Shown here: positions 1 through 5,404 of the stretch, one piece after another
Position numbering within the stretch: the stretch's first letter is position 1
Layout of the letters: every line of letters begins with the position of its first letter
Assembly: GCA_023252095.1 (NCBI GenBank)
Contig: JAHEXN010000158.1
Coordinates: forward strand, 1-7,424
Reading direction: 5' to 3'
Length of the DNA: 7,424 bases
Source: Actinomycetes bacterium
GTDB taxonomy: Bacteria; Actinomycetota; Actinomycetes; Propionibacteriales; Nocardioidaceae
Notes under the pieces: model-generated
Told to the model about the DNA's origin: nothing
The model's input: only the letters and a program-made list of their open reading frames with translations
Database searches by the model: none
Position numbers and translations under genes: made by a program

Positions 1-213
1 GAGCCGGCGGTCGCGGTCGACCCGACCGGCCGCCGCCAGCACCTGCTGGCGCTGTACCCCGGCCCGGAGCTCATGGCGCGCGCGCAGCGCGGCGCGCAGG
101 AGGGGAGAAGCATGCAGGAGCTGGTCACGGGACTGGCCGTGCGCGAGGTCCGCGTGGACGTCGACGACGTCGACCATCCCGAGGACGCCGCTCGGCACGG
201 GATCGACCTGTGA
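1..213 (+). CDS. MobA-like molybdenum cofactor guanylyltransferase, C-terminal part (5' end outside window)
   Basis: An open frame enters at base 1 and ends with TGA at 211-213, giving the last 70 residues. The segment near residues 6-20 (VDPTGRRQHLLALYP) and the C-terminal VDDVDHPEDAARH match how MobA-type NTP transferases end: a 'D.G..Q.LL..Y' strand, then a basic/amphipathic helix, then a 'D.DTPED' segment. Family members attach a nucleotide (usually GMP) to molybdopterin in the cytoplasm to complete the cofactor used by, for example, nitrate reductase. The nucleotide-binding N-terminus is not visible, so the substrate cannot be checked. Identification rests on the C-terminal pattern and on the DUF6457 gene that follows with a GTGA overlap, a partnership common in actinobacteria. 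Another NTP-transferase-fold protein is the main alternative. Confidence 0.65.
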   Translation, partial: EPAVAVDPTGRRQHLLALYPGPELMARAQRGAQEGRSMQELVTGLAVREVRVDVDDVDHPEDAARHGIDL

Positions 214-467
214 GCGACCAGGAGAGCGTCCTCGCCTCCTGGGTCGCCGACGTGGGTCGCGAGCTCGGCCTGCACCTGGAGGTCGAGGTCGACGTCGTGC
301 TGGACCTCGCCGGTGACGCCGCGCACGCCGTCGTGCGACCGGCCGCACCGCTCACGACGTTCCTGGTCGGCGTCGCGGTGGGCCGTGGCGCGCGTCTCGA
401 GGACGCGCTCGGGGCCGTGCGGCGCGTCATCGCCGCACGCGAGCAGCAGGATCCCGGTCACCCGTGA
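210..467 (+). CDS. DUF6457 family small protein, MobA-associated
   Basis: An 85-residue protein starting at GTG 210, which overlaps the TGA of the preceding MobA-like gene (GTGA), so the two are probably translationally coupled. It looks like the DUF6457 family: an N-terminal WVADVGRELGL helix, an acidic VEVDVVLDLAGDAAHAVVRP segment, then the PLTTFLVGVAVGRGA signature and a final amphipathic helix. The length is normal for the family. There are no cysteines, membrane segments or catalytic motifs that I can see. The biochemical role is unknown to me. Its coupling to MobA suggests an accessory role in molybdenum cofactor maturation, which is inference. It ends 10 bases before the stop of the convergent adenosyltransferase gene, and I see no strong terminator hairpin in that gap. 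Confidence 0.75.
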   Translation: MSDQESVLASWVADVGRELGLHLEVEVDVVLDLAGDAAHAVVRPAAPLTTFLVGVAVGRGARLEDALGAVRRVIAAREQQDPGHP

Positions 468-477
468 CGCGTGGCCC

Positions 478-1062
478 CTAGGCCTGACGCTCGCCGCCGG
501 GCACCCACAGCACGTCACCCGTGCCTGCCGCGTGGTTGGCGACGCGACCGAGGATGAAGAGCAGGTCGCTCAGCCGGTTGAGGTACTTCGCCGTGAGCGC
601 GTTCATGGTGTCGCCGTGCTCGTCGATCGCGGCCCACGCGGCGCGTTCGGCGCGGCGGGTCACGGTGCGGGCGACGTGCAGCTGAGCGGCCGCACGGGTG
701 CCGCCGGGCAGGATGAACGAGCGGAGCTTCTCGACCCGCTCGTTGTACGTGTCGCACCACTGCTCGAGACGCTCGACGTAGTCGGGCTCGACCCGCAGCG
801 GCGGGTACTCGGGGTCCGGGACGACGGGCGCGCCCAGGTCGGCACCCACGTCGAAGAGGTCGTTCTGCACGTGCGTCAGGACCGCCGCGACGTCCTCGGG
901 CAGCTCGCCGAGCGACAGCACGACACCGATCTGGCTGTTGGCCTCGTCGACGTCGGCGTACGCCACGAGTCGCAGGTCGTTCTTCGAGGTGCGACTCATG
1001 TCGACCAGCGCGGTCGTGCCGTCGTCGCCCGTGCGCGTATAGATGCGAGTGAGGTTGACCAT
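478..1062 (-). CDS. pduO: PduO-type cob(I)alamin / cob(I)yrinic acid a,c-diamide adenosyltransferase
   Basis: A 194-residue cytoplasmic enzyme that transfers the 5'-deoxyadenosyl group of ATP to the Co(I) corrinoid, producing adenosylcobalamin. The PduO/MMAB hallmarks are present in order: the N-terminal ATP loop YTRTGDDGTT (8-17), FDVGADLG (70-77), FILPGG (116-121), ARTVTRRAER (131-140) and YLNRLSDLLF (160-169). The length is normal and no key motif is missing. It starts at ATG 1062; there is no Shine-Dalgarno, but a TACTGT -10 element ends six bases upstream, indicating a leaderless message. It lies 70 bases downstream of the chelatase gene on the same strand but has its own promoter and a hairpin in front, so it is probably a separate unit. 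Its product is the cofactor of the mutase encoded at 3371-5344, a functional link I infer from the families. Confidence 0.95.
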   Translation of the reverse strand: MVNLTRIYTRTGDDGTTALVDMSRTSKNDLRLVAYADVDEANSQIGVVLSLGELPEDVAAVLTHVQNDLFDVGADLGAPVVPDPEYPPLRVEPDYVERLEQWCDTYNERVEKLRSFILPGGTRAAAQLHVARTVTRRAERAAWAAIDEHGDTMNALTAKYLNRLSDLLFILGRVANHAAGTGDVLWVPGGERQA

Positions 1063-1068
1063 GTCGTG

Positions 1069-1074
1069 ACAGTA
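1069..1074 (-). promoter_or_regulatory. -10 element of leaderless promoter for the adenosyltransferase
   Basis: On the minus strand TACTGT (TANNNT) is followed by exactly six bases (CACGAC) and then the ATG. Transcription would start at or next to the A of the start codon. No Shine-Dalgarno is present. No convincing -35 hexamer is visible about 17 bases upstream. Confidence 0.6.
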
Positions 1075-1109
1075 GTCGCGGGGTCGGCTTGGGAGAAAAC
1101 TCAGTGGTG

Positions 1110-1121
1110 GCCACCGGTGGC
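1110..1121. repeat. 12-bp perfect palindrome upstream of the adenosyltransferase
   Basis: GCCACCGGTGGC is its own reverse complement. It lies between the chelatase stop and the adenosyltransferase promoter, centred about 53 bases upstream of the predicted leaderless start at 1062. It could be an operator or part of the structured 3' end of the upstream message. Nothing in the sequence decides between these. Confidence 0.35.
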
Positions 1122-1138
1122 TGACGTGGTCGTCAGCC
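1119..1138 (-). terminator. hairpin overlapping the chelatase stop codon
   Basis: GGCTGACG and CGTCAGCC form a perfect 8-bp stem with a 4-base loop. The minus-strand TGA of the chelatase gene (1135-1133) lies inside the stem. There is no T-tract, as is usual for actinobacterial hairpin terminators, so termination is plausible but unproven. It would separate the nnaR-chelatase operon from the adenosyltransferase. Confidence 0.4.
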
Positions 1139-1861
1139 CTTCACGGCGCCCTCGAAGGTCGACGGCGGCTCCCAGCTCAGGGTGCGTGCCGCTCGCTCGA
1201 AACGCCGCACGACCAGGTCCACGACCTCGCGCTCGGGCGACGGGCTGAGCAGGGGTGCCGTGACGAGGTCGGCCCCCACGCCCTGCAACAGGTTCTGGAA
1301 GTACCCCGGCGCGAGCAGGTACGAGGCGACGACGACGCGGCGGGCTCCGTCACGGCGCGCTGCCGCGACGACCTCGGCCGCCGGGGTGCCGAACCGGCCG
1401 AGGTGCCCGACCTGCACCCGTCCTCCCCAGGTGCGCCGCAACAGTGTCGCGGCGTCGTCGACGTCCTGCAGCGCTCGCGGGTCGCTCGATCCTGACCCGG
1501 CGAGCACGACGACGTCCTCCTGCGTGGCGCCGACGTCGTGCAGGCGGCGGGCGCCAAGATCCGCGAGCGTCGCCTCGGGCCCGAGCGGGCGGGCCACGAC
1601 GGCCGCCGGGTGGCCGGCGACGGCCTCGGTGATGTCGTGGTGGAGGTGGTACCCGCCCGAGAGCAGCAACGGCACGACCACGGCGGGGCGGCGCAAACCG
1701 GCCAGCACCTGCCCGAGGCGGTGCTCCTCGACGTCGACGACGGACTCGTGCACCTCGAACGGGCTGGCGGCCCGCCGGACGGCGGCGGCGACGCGGCGGA
1801 TGACCTCCTGGCCGGCCGGATCGGCGGTTCCGTGGCTGCACAGGACCAGAGCGGGGTTCAT
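1133..1861 (-). CDS. CbiX/SirB-like sirohydrochlorin chelatase
   Basis: A 242-residue protein made of two chelatase-like halves. The N-terminus has the class II chelatase signature LVLCSHGT with His10. A second cluster, PLLLSGGYHLHHD, supplies His72, His74 and His75, matching the 'FLSAGYH...D' strand where the second metal-binding His of CbiX/SirB enzymes sits. The second half has the related LAGSGSSDP and ASYLLAPGYF segments, where the His of the first motif is replaced, as often seen in fused long forms. Family members insert Fe2+ (siroheme) or Co2+ (cobalamin) into sirohydrochlorin; the sequence alone does not choose between them. The ATG overlaps the TGA of the nnaR-like gene (ATGA), so translation is coupled. 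That neighbour favours siroheme supply for nitrite/sulfite reductase (inference). Confidence 0.85.
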   Translation of the reverse strand: MNPALVLCSHGTADPAGQEVIRRVAAAVRRAASPFEVHESVVDVEEHRLGQVLAGLRRPAVVVPLLLSGGYHLHHDITEAVAGHPAAVVARPLGPEATLADLGARRLHDVGATQEDVVVLAGSGSSDPRALQDVDDAATLLRRTWGGRVQVGHLGRFGTPAAEVVAAARRDGARRVVVASYLLAPGYFQNLLQGVGADLVTAPLLSPSPEREVVDLVVRRFERAARTLSWEPPSTFEGAVKG

Positions 1862-3045
1862 CGCGGCGCCTCCGCATCGAGCCCAGAGTCAGGCCCAGCA
1901 TCGAGTCCAGCGTCGAGGACGTCGAGCCGGTAGCCGCGCTTGACGACGGTGCGGATGGGGGCACCGGGACCCATCGCCTCGCGCACCCGGGCGATCGCGA
2001 CCTCGGCGTTGTGGGGGTCGACCGAGTCGCCCGGGAGCGCGGTCAGGATCTCGCCCCGTGACACGACGGCTCCCGGTTCGGCGCTGAGACGACGCATGAC
2101 GCACACGCCCGTGGGGGAGAGCGGGACGAGCTCGTGGTCGATCGTGACCGCCGTGGCGTGCACCCGGATCCGCCCGGCAGGGGTGAGGACGCCGCTGCCC
2201 TCGTGGCCCAGGTGGACGATCATGGCGCGGACCAGGGCGCCCAGTCGGCCACGATCCGGCACCAGGGGGATGAACCCGGCACGCTGGAGTGGCTCGGCCG
2301 TGACGGGGCCGACCGCCGCGAGCGACAAGCGGCCCTCGCGGTGGAGCGCGATCGTGGCGTCCTGGGCGTCGAGGTCGCGCACGGCCGAGAGCCAGGCCGA
2401 CGCGCCAGGAGCGGACGTGAAGGCCACGGCGTCGTAGGCACCGCTCGCGGTGTCGCGCACCGCGCGCTCGACCGCGGCAGGGTCCGGGGGCGGGCCCCAG
2501 CGATAGATCACGAGGCTCGTGACGTGTGCGCCGCCCTCGGCGAGCACGTCCTCGAGGCCGTCGTCACCGGCGCCGTGGTGCTGGATCACGATGCGCGCGC
2601 CCTGGACGCCCTCGGCCCGGAGGAACTCGCCGATCTCCGCGGACGTCTCCGACTCCGCGACCCAGTCGGCGATCAGGCCCACGGTCTGGAGCGCACCCCG
2701 GGCCTTCGGGCCGCGGGCGACGAGGCGCACCTGCGCGAGAGCCGCGAGCAGGTCCTCGGTGAGGTCGGCGGCCTCCGCCGTCTCCCACCAGCCGCGGAAG
2801 CCGATGCCGGTCGTGATGACCACGAGGTCGGGCGGGCTCGCGATGAGGTCGCGGGTGCGCGCGAGCAGGGTCTCCTCATCGAAGTGGGCCTGCACCCCGA
2901 GCGTCGCGGCGACGTCGACCTCGGCGCCCCGCCGGGCGAGCGCGAGGGCGAGGTCGGAGGCGCGGCGCTGGGCCGTCACGAGGATGCGGGTGCCCGTCAG
3001 CACCATGCCGCTCGGCGTGCTGGTGCGGCTGCCGGAGTGGTTCAT
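1858..3045 (-). CDS. nnaR: NnaR-like bifunctional protein: uroporphyrinogen-III synthase (HemD) domain fused to OmpR/PhoB-type DNA-binding domain
   Basis: A 395-residue two-domain protein. Residues about 14-275 resemble uroporphyrinogen-III synthase: TGTRILVTAQRRA, the ARGPKARGALQTVGL segment (110-124), VAFTSAPGASAWL (207-219) and AAVGPVTAEPLQRAGF (243-258). Residues about 285-375 form a winged helix of the response-regulator C-terminal type, with VPLSPTGVCVMRRL, PGAVVSRGEIL and the wing IRTVVKRGYRL. No phosphoreceiver domain is present. In Streptomyces and mycobacteria this architecture is NnaR, which acts with GlnR on nitrate/nitrite assimilation genes; whether the HemD half is still catalytic here is not visible. 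Start ATG 3045 is preceded by GGAGGT nine bases upstream. An alternative start at Met14 has a weaker ribosome site. The gene overlaps both an upstream 36-codon ORF and the downstream chelatase by ATGA. The tail (377-391) is a degenerate LDAG-rich repeat. Confidence 0.85.
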   Translation of the reverse strand: MNHSGSRTSTPSGMVLTGTRILVTAQRRASDLALALARRGAEVDVAATLGVQAHFDEETLLARTRDLIASPPDLVVITTGIGFRGWWETAEAADLTEDLLAALAQVRLVARGPKARGALQTVGLIADWVAESETSAEIGEFLRAEGVQGARIVIQHHGAGDDGLEDVLAEGGAHVTSLVIYRWGPPPDPAAVERAVRDTASGAYDAVAFTSAPGASAWLSAVRDLDAQDATIALHREGRLSLAAVGPVTAEPLQRAGFIPLVPDRGRLGALVRAMIVHLGHEGSGVLTPAGRIRVHATAVTIDHELVPLSPTGVCVMRRLSAEPGAVVSRGEILTALPGDSVDPHNAEVAIARVREAMGPGAPIRTVVKRGYRLDVLDAGLDAGPDSGLDAEAPR

Positions 3046-3152
3046 CGCGGTCGCACCTCCACGATGTCGTCGATGGGGCGCAACTTCCGCGCGCCGAACG
3101 TCTCCCGAGGATAGTCCAGCACCCGGTCGACACCGCGGGACGTGCAGGACAT
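3042..3152 (-). CDS. 36-codon small ORF translationally coupled to nnaR (possible leader peptide or small protein)
   Basis: A short frame starts at ATG 3152 with a strong Shine-Dalgarno (GAGGAGGA, five bases upstream) and ends with a TGA that overlaps the nnaR ATG as ATGA. It encodes 36 residues beginning MSCTSRGVDRVLDYPRE and ending DDIVEVRPR. Of its codons 31 of 36 end in G or C, consistent with real coding DNA in this genome. It is hydrophilic with one Cys (residue 3) and no signal peptide or membrane segment. The N-terminal CTSRGVD faintly recalls short actinobacterial leader peptides (TSR..VD...) found ahead of sulfur and nitrite/sulfite reductase genes, but the similarity is weak. It may act as a cis-acting uORF that gates nnaR translation. 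I do not recognise a protein family. Confidence 0.5.
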   Translation of the reverse strand: MSCTSRGVDRVLDYPRETFGARKLRPIDDIVEVRPR

Positions 3153-3157
3153 CGGGC

Positions 3158-3165
3158 TCCTCCTC
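3158..3165 (-). promoter_or_regulatory. ribosome binding site of the 36-codon ORF
   Basis: GAGGAGGA on the minus strand, five bases before ATG 3152, is among the strongest Shine-Dalgarno matches in the window. It makes initiation at this short ORF more likely than chance. Confidence 0.6.
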
Positions 3166-3204
3166 GAGGTCGGTCGGGACGCATCGCCGGGCAGCGACGC
3201 CCCG

Positions 3205-3210
3205 ACGCTA
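3205..3210 (-). promoter_or_regulatory. candidate -10 element for the small ORF-nnaR-chelatase operon
   Basis: TAGCGT (TANNNT) on the minus strand would give a leader of about 45 bases before ATG 3152. No -35 match is seen 17 bases upstream; instead a GTAACG repeat (plus 3220-3225) lies in the spacer region, which could fit an activator-dependent promoter. Tentative. Confidence 0.3.
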
Positions 3211-3262
3211 GGAGGCCCCCGTTACCGCGGGCGGCGCCCCAGGAGCGCACTCCGTTACGTCT

Positions 3263-3294
3263 TTCTCTCAGCCGTGGAGGCTTCGCTGTGAGAA
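3263..3294. promoter_or_regulatory. imperfect inverted repeat in the divergent nnaR-mutase region (candidate operator)
   Basis: The arms TTCTCTCAG (3263-3271) and CTGTGAGAA (3286-3294) are complementary at 8 of 9 positions and their centres are 23 bp apart, close to two helical turns. The position and spacing suit a dimeric regulator acting on either divergent promoter. No known consensus was recognised. Confidence 0.35.
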
Positions 3295-3311
3295 GTCGCG
3301 GGTGGTGCTGG

Positions 3312-3325
3312 GTGACTCGCATCAC
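3312..3325. promoter_or_regulatory. CRP/GlxR-like half-site pair upstream of the mutase
   Basis: GTGA-N6-TCAC (spacer CTCGCA) matches the core and spacing of CRP/FNR-family sites (TGTGA-N6-TCACA); the outermost bases are G rather than T and A. It is centred about 52 bases before the predicted mutase start site. The match is short and could occur by chance. Confidence 0.35.
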
Positions 3326-3347
3326 GCCGACCCGGTGTCCGTCCGCG

Positions 3348-3361
3348 TTACCGCGCGGTAA
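3348..3361. promoter_or_regulatory. 14-bp perfect palindrome overlapping the mutase -10 element (candidate operator)
   Basis: TTACCGCGCGGTAA is exactly self-complementary, and its last three bases form the start of the mutase -10 (TAATCT). Read as GTTAC-N6-GTAAT it is one base from the GTNAC-N6-GNAAC pattern of actinobacterial GlnR boxes. A protein bound here would block RNA polymerase at the mutase promoter. Confidence 0.45.
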
Positions 3362-3364
3362 TCT
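3359..3364 (+). promoter_or_regulatory. -10 element of leaderless mutase promoter
   Basis: TAATCT is followed by exactly six bases (GCCCCC) and ATG 3371, so transcription probably starts at the start codon. No Shine-Dalgarno precedes the gene. The -35 region is unremarkable. Confidence 0.65.
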
Positions 3365-3370
3365 GCCCCC

Positions 3371-5344
3371 ATGCCTGACAAGCCCTGGGTGATGCGCACC
3401 TACGCCGGCCACAGCTCCGCGGCCGAGTCGAACGCGCTGTACCGCAAGAACCTCGCGAAGGGTCAGACCGGACTCTCGGTCGCCTTCGACCTGCCGACGC
3501 AGACGGGGTACGACCCCGACCACGAGCTCAGCCGTGGCGAGGTCGGCAAGGTCGGCGTGCCGATCCCGCACCTCGGCTCGATGCGCCGTCTCTTCCAGGA
3601 CATTCCCCTGGAGGAGATGAACACCTCCATGACGATCAACGCGACCGCCATGTGGCTGCTCGCGATGTACCAGGTCGCGGCCGAGGAGCAGGGTGCCCCG
3701 CCCGAGAGCCTGGCCGGCACGACGCAGAACGACATCATCAAGGAGTACCTGTCGCGCGGCACGTACGTGTTCCCGCCCGAGGCCTCCCTGCGGCTCACGA
3801 CCGACATGATCGCGTACACGGTCAACCACATCCCCAAGTGGAACCCGCTCAACATCTGCAGCTACCACCTGCAGGAGGCCGGCGCCACGCCCGTGCAGGA
3901 GCTCGCGTTCGCGATGAGCACCGCGATCGCCGTGCTCGACTCGGTCAAGGACTCCGGGCAGGTCGACGAGGCCGACTTCGAGAAGGTCGTCGGCCGCATC
4001 TCGTTCTTCGTCAACGCGGGAGTGCGGTTCATCGAGGAGACGTGCAAGATGCGCGCCTTCGGGCAGCTCTGGGAGGAGGTCACGCGTGACCGCTACGGCG
4101 TGACCGATCCCAAGATGCGCCGCTTCCGCTACGGCGTCCAGGTCAACTCGCTGGGCCTGACCGAGGCGCAGCCCGAGAACAACGTGCAGCGCATCGTGCT
4201 CGAGATGCTGGGCGTCACGCTCAGCAAGAACGCCCGCGCCCGCGCGGTCCAGCTCCCGGCGTGGAACGAGGCCCTCGGCCTCCCGCGCCCGTGGGACCAG
4301 CAGTGGTCGCTGCGGTTGCAGCAGGTCCTCGCGTTCGAGTCCGACCTGCTGGAGTACGAGGACATCTTCGAGGGCAGCCACGTCATCGAGGCCAAGGTCG
4401 CCGAGCTCGTCGAGGGCGCCAAGGCCGAGATCGACCGCGTCCAGGCCATGGGCGGTGCCGTCGCCGCGGTCGAGACCGGCTACATGAAGCAGGCGCTCGT
4501 GTCGTCGCACGCCGATCGCCGCGCGCGCATCGAGGCTGGCGAGCTCAAGGTCGTGGGCGTCAACTCCTACACCGAGACCGAGCCGTCGCCGCTGACCGCC
4601 GACCTCGACGGGGCCATCATGGCGTCCGACCCGAAGGCCGAGGCCAACGCGATCGCCGACGTCCAGCAGTGGCGCAGCGAGCAGGACCGGGCCGCGGTCG
4701 AGGAGGCCCTCGCGCGCGTCGCCGCCGAGGCCAAGACCACGACCAACCTCATGGAGGCCACGCTCGCCGCGGTGCGCGCCGGCGCCACCGTGGGGGAGTG
4801 GGCCCACACGCTGCGCGGCGTGTTCGGCGAGTACCGGGCCCCCACGGGCGTCTCGGGCGTGGTCGGCGTGGCCGAGGCCGGGGCCGAGCTCACGGCCGTG
4901 CGCGAGAAGGTCGCTGCCACGGGCGAGCAGCTGGGCGGACGCCTGCGCTTCCTCGTCGGCAAGCCCGGCCTCGACGGCCACTCCAACGGCGCCGAGCAGG
5001 TCGCGGTGCGCGCTCGTGACGCGGGCTTCGAGGTCATCTACCAGGGCATCCGGCTGACGCCGTCACAGATCGTGGCCGCCGCCGTGGCCGAGGACGTCGA
5101 CGTCGTGGGCCTGTCGATCCTGTCGGGCTCGCACATGGAGCTCGTCCCGGACGTCCAGAAGGGCCTGGCCGAGGCCGGACTCACGAACGTCCCGGTCATC
5201 GTCGGCGGCATCATCCCCGACTCCGATGGTCGTCGTCTCGAGGAGTCCGGCATCGCCGCGGTCTTCACGCCGAAGGACTTCGGCATCACCGACATCATGG
5301 ATCGCGTCGTCGACGAGATCCGCAAGGCCAACGACCTCGACTGA
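3371..5344 (+). CDS. meaA: ethylmalonyl-CoA mutase (Ecm / MeaA), adenosylcobalamin-dependent
   Basis: A 657-residue single-chain acyl-CoA mutase, the usual length for Ecm/MeaA. It isomerises (2R)-ethylmalonyl-CoA to methylsuccinyl-CoA in the ethylmalonyl-CoA pathway of acetyl-CoA assimilation. The N-terminal TIM-barrel part shows RTYAGHSSAAESNALYR near the start, then the TTQNDIIKEYLSRGTYVFPP block and SYHLQEAGATP with Tyr165-His166, equivalent to the active-site Tyr-His of methylmalonyl-CoA mutase. Also present is QLPAWNEALGLPRPWDQQW, which I associate with Ecm rather than methylmalonyl-CoA mutase. The C-terminal B12 domain (about 523-650) has the DGHSNG motif with the cobalt-ligating His537, then LSILSGSH and VGGIIP. 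The message is probably leaderless. The usual pathway partner crotonyl-CoA carboxylase/reductase is not in the window. The adenosyltransferase at 1062-478 makes its cofactor. Confidence 0.93.
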   Translation: MPDKPWVMRTYAGHSSAAESNALYRKNLAKGQTGLSVAFDLPTQTGYDPDHELSRGEVGKVGVPIPHLGSMRRLFQDIPLEEMNTSMTINATAMWLLAMYQVAAEEQGAPPESLAGTTQNDIIKEYLSRGTYVFPPEASLRLTTDMIAYTVNHIPKWNPLNICSYHLQEAGATPVQELAFAMSTAIAVLDSVKDSGQVDEADFEKVVGRISFFVNAGVRFIEETCKMRAFGQLWEEVTRDRYGVTDPKMRRFRYGVQVNSLGLTEAQPENNVQRIVLEMLGVTLSKNARARAVQLPAWNEALGLPRPWDQQWSLRLQQVLAFESDLLEYEDIFEGSHVIEAKVAELVEGAKAEIDRVQAMGGAVAAVETGYMKQALVSSHADRRARIEAGELKVVGVNSYTETEPSPLTADLDGAIMASDPKAEANAIADVQQWRSEQDRAAVEEALARVAAEAKTTTNLMEATLAAVRAGATVGEWAHTLRGVFGEYRAPTGVSGVVGVAEAGAELTAVREKVAATGEQLGGRLRFLVGKPGLDGHSNGAEQVAVRARDAGFEVIYQGIRLTPSQIVAAAVAEDVDVVGLSILSGSHMELVPDVQKGLAEAGLTNVPVIVGGIIPDSDGRRLEESGIAAVFTPKDFGITDIMDRVVDEIRKANDLD

Positions 5345-5362
5345 CCGGGGGTCGACACGGCA

Positions 5363-5392
5363 AAGCGCCCCGACCGCACGGTCGGGGCGCTT
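5363..5392. terminator. bidirectional terminator hairpin between the convergent mutase and PEP mutase-like genes
   Basis: A perfect 13-bp inverted repeat (AAGCGCCCCGACC and its complement) with a GCAC loop sits 18 bases after the mutase stop and 12 bases from the stop of the convergent gene. It carries two A/T pairs at its base on each side but no long T-tract. Placement and stability make it the likely terminator for both genes. Confidence 0.85.
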
Positions 5393-5404
5393 CGTCGTCT
5401 GGGG

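Noticed and set aside
313..1248. Plus-strand 311-codon frame across the adenosyltransferase
   Set aside because: It overlaps the DUF6457 gene and is antisense to a gene with all PduO motifs. The translation has no recognisable domain.
3173..3206. Possible riboswitch-like nested hairpin (GTCGGG...CCCGAC with inner TCGC/GCGA) ahead of the nnaR operon
   Set aside because: The arms are short and asymmetric, they overlap the candidate -10 so part would not be transcribed, and no cobalamin or other riboswitch core was recognised.
2876..4981. Very long minus-strand open frame (about 701 codons) antisense to the mutase
   Set aside because: Its translation is low-complexity Arg/Gly/His/Leu-rich without any family motif, and it lies opposite the well-supported mutase and across the intergenic region. 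Long antisense frames are expected in very high-GC DNA.
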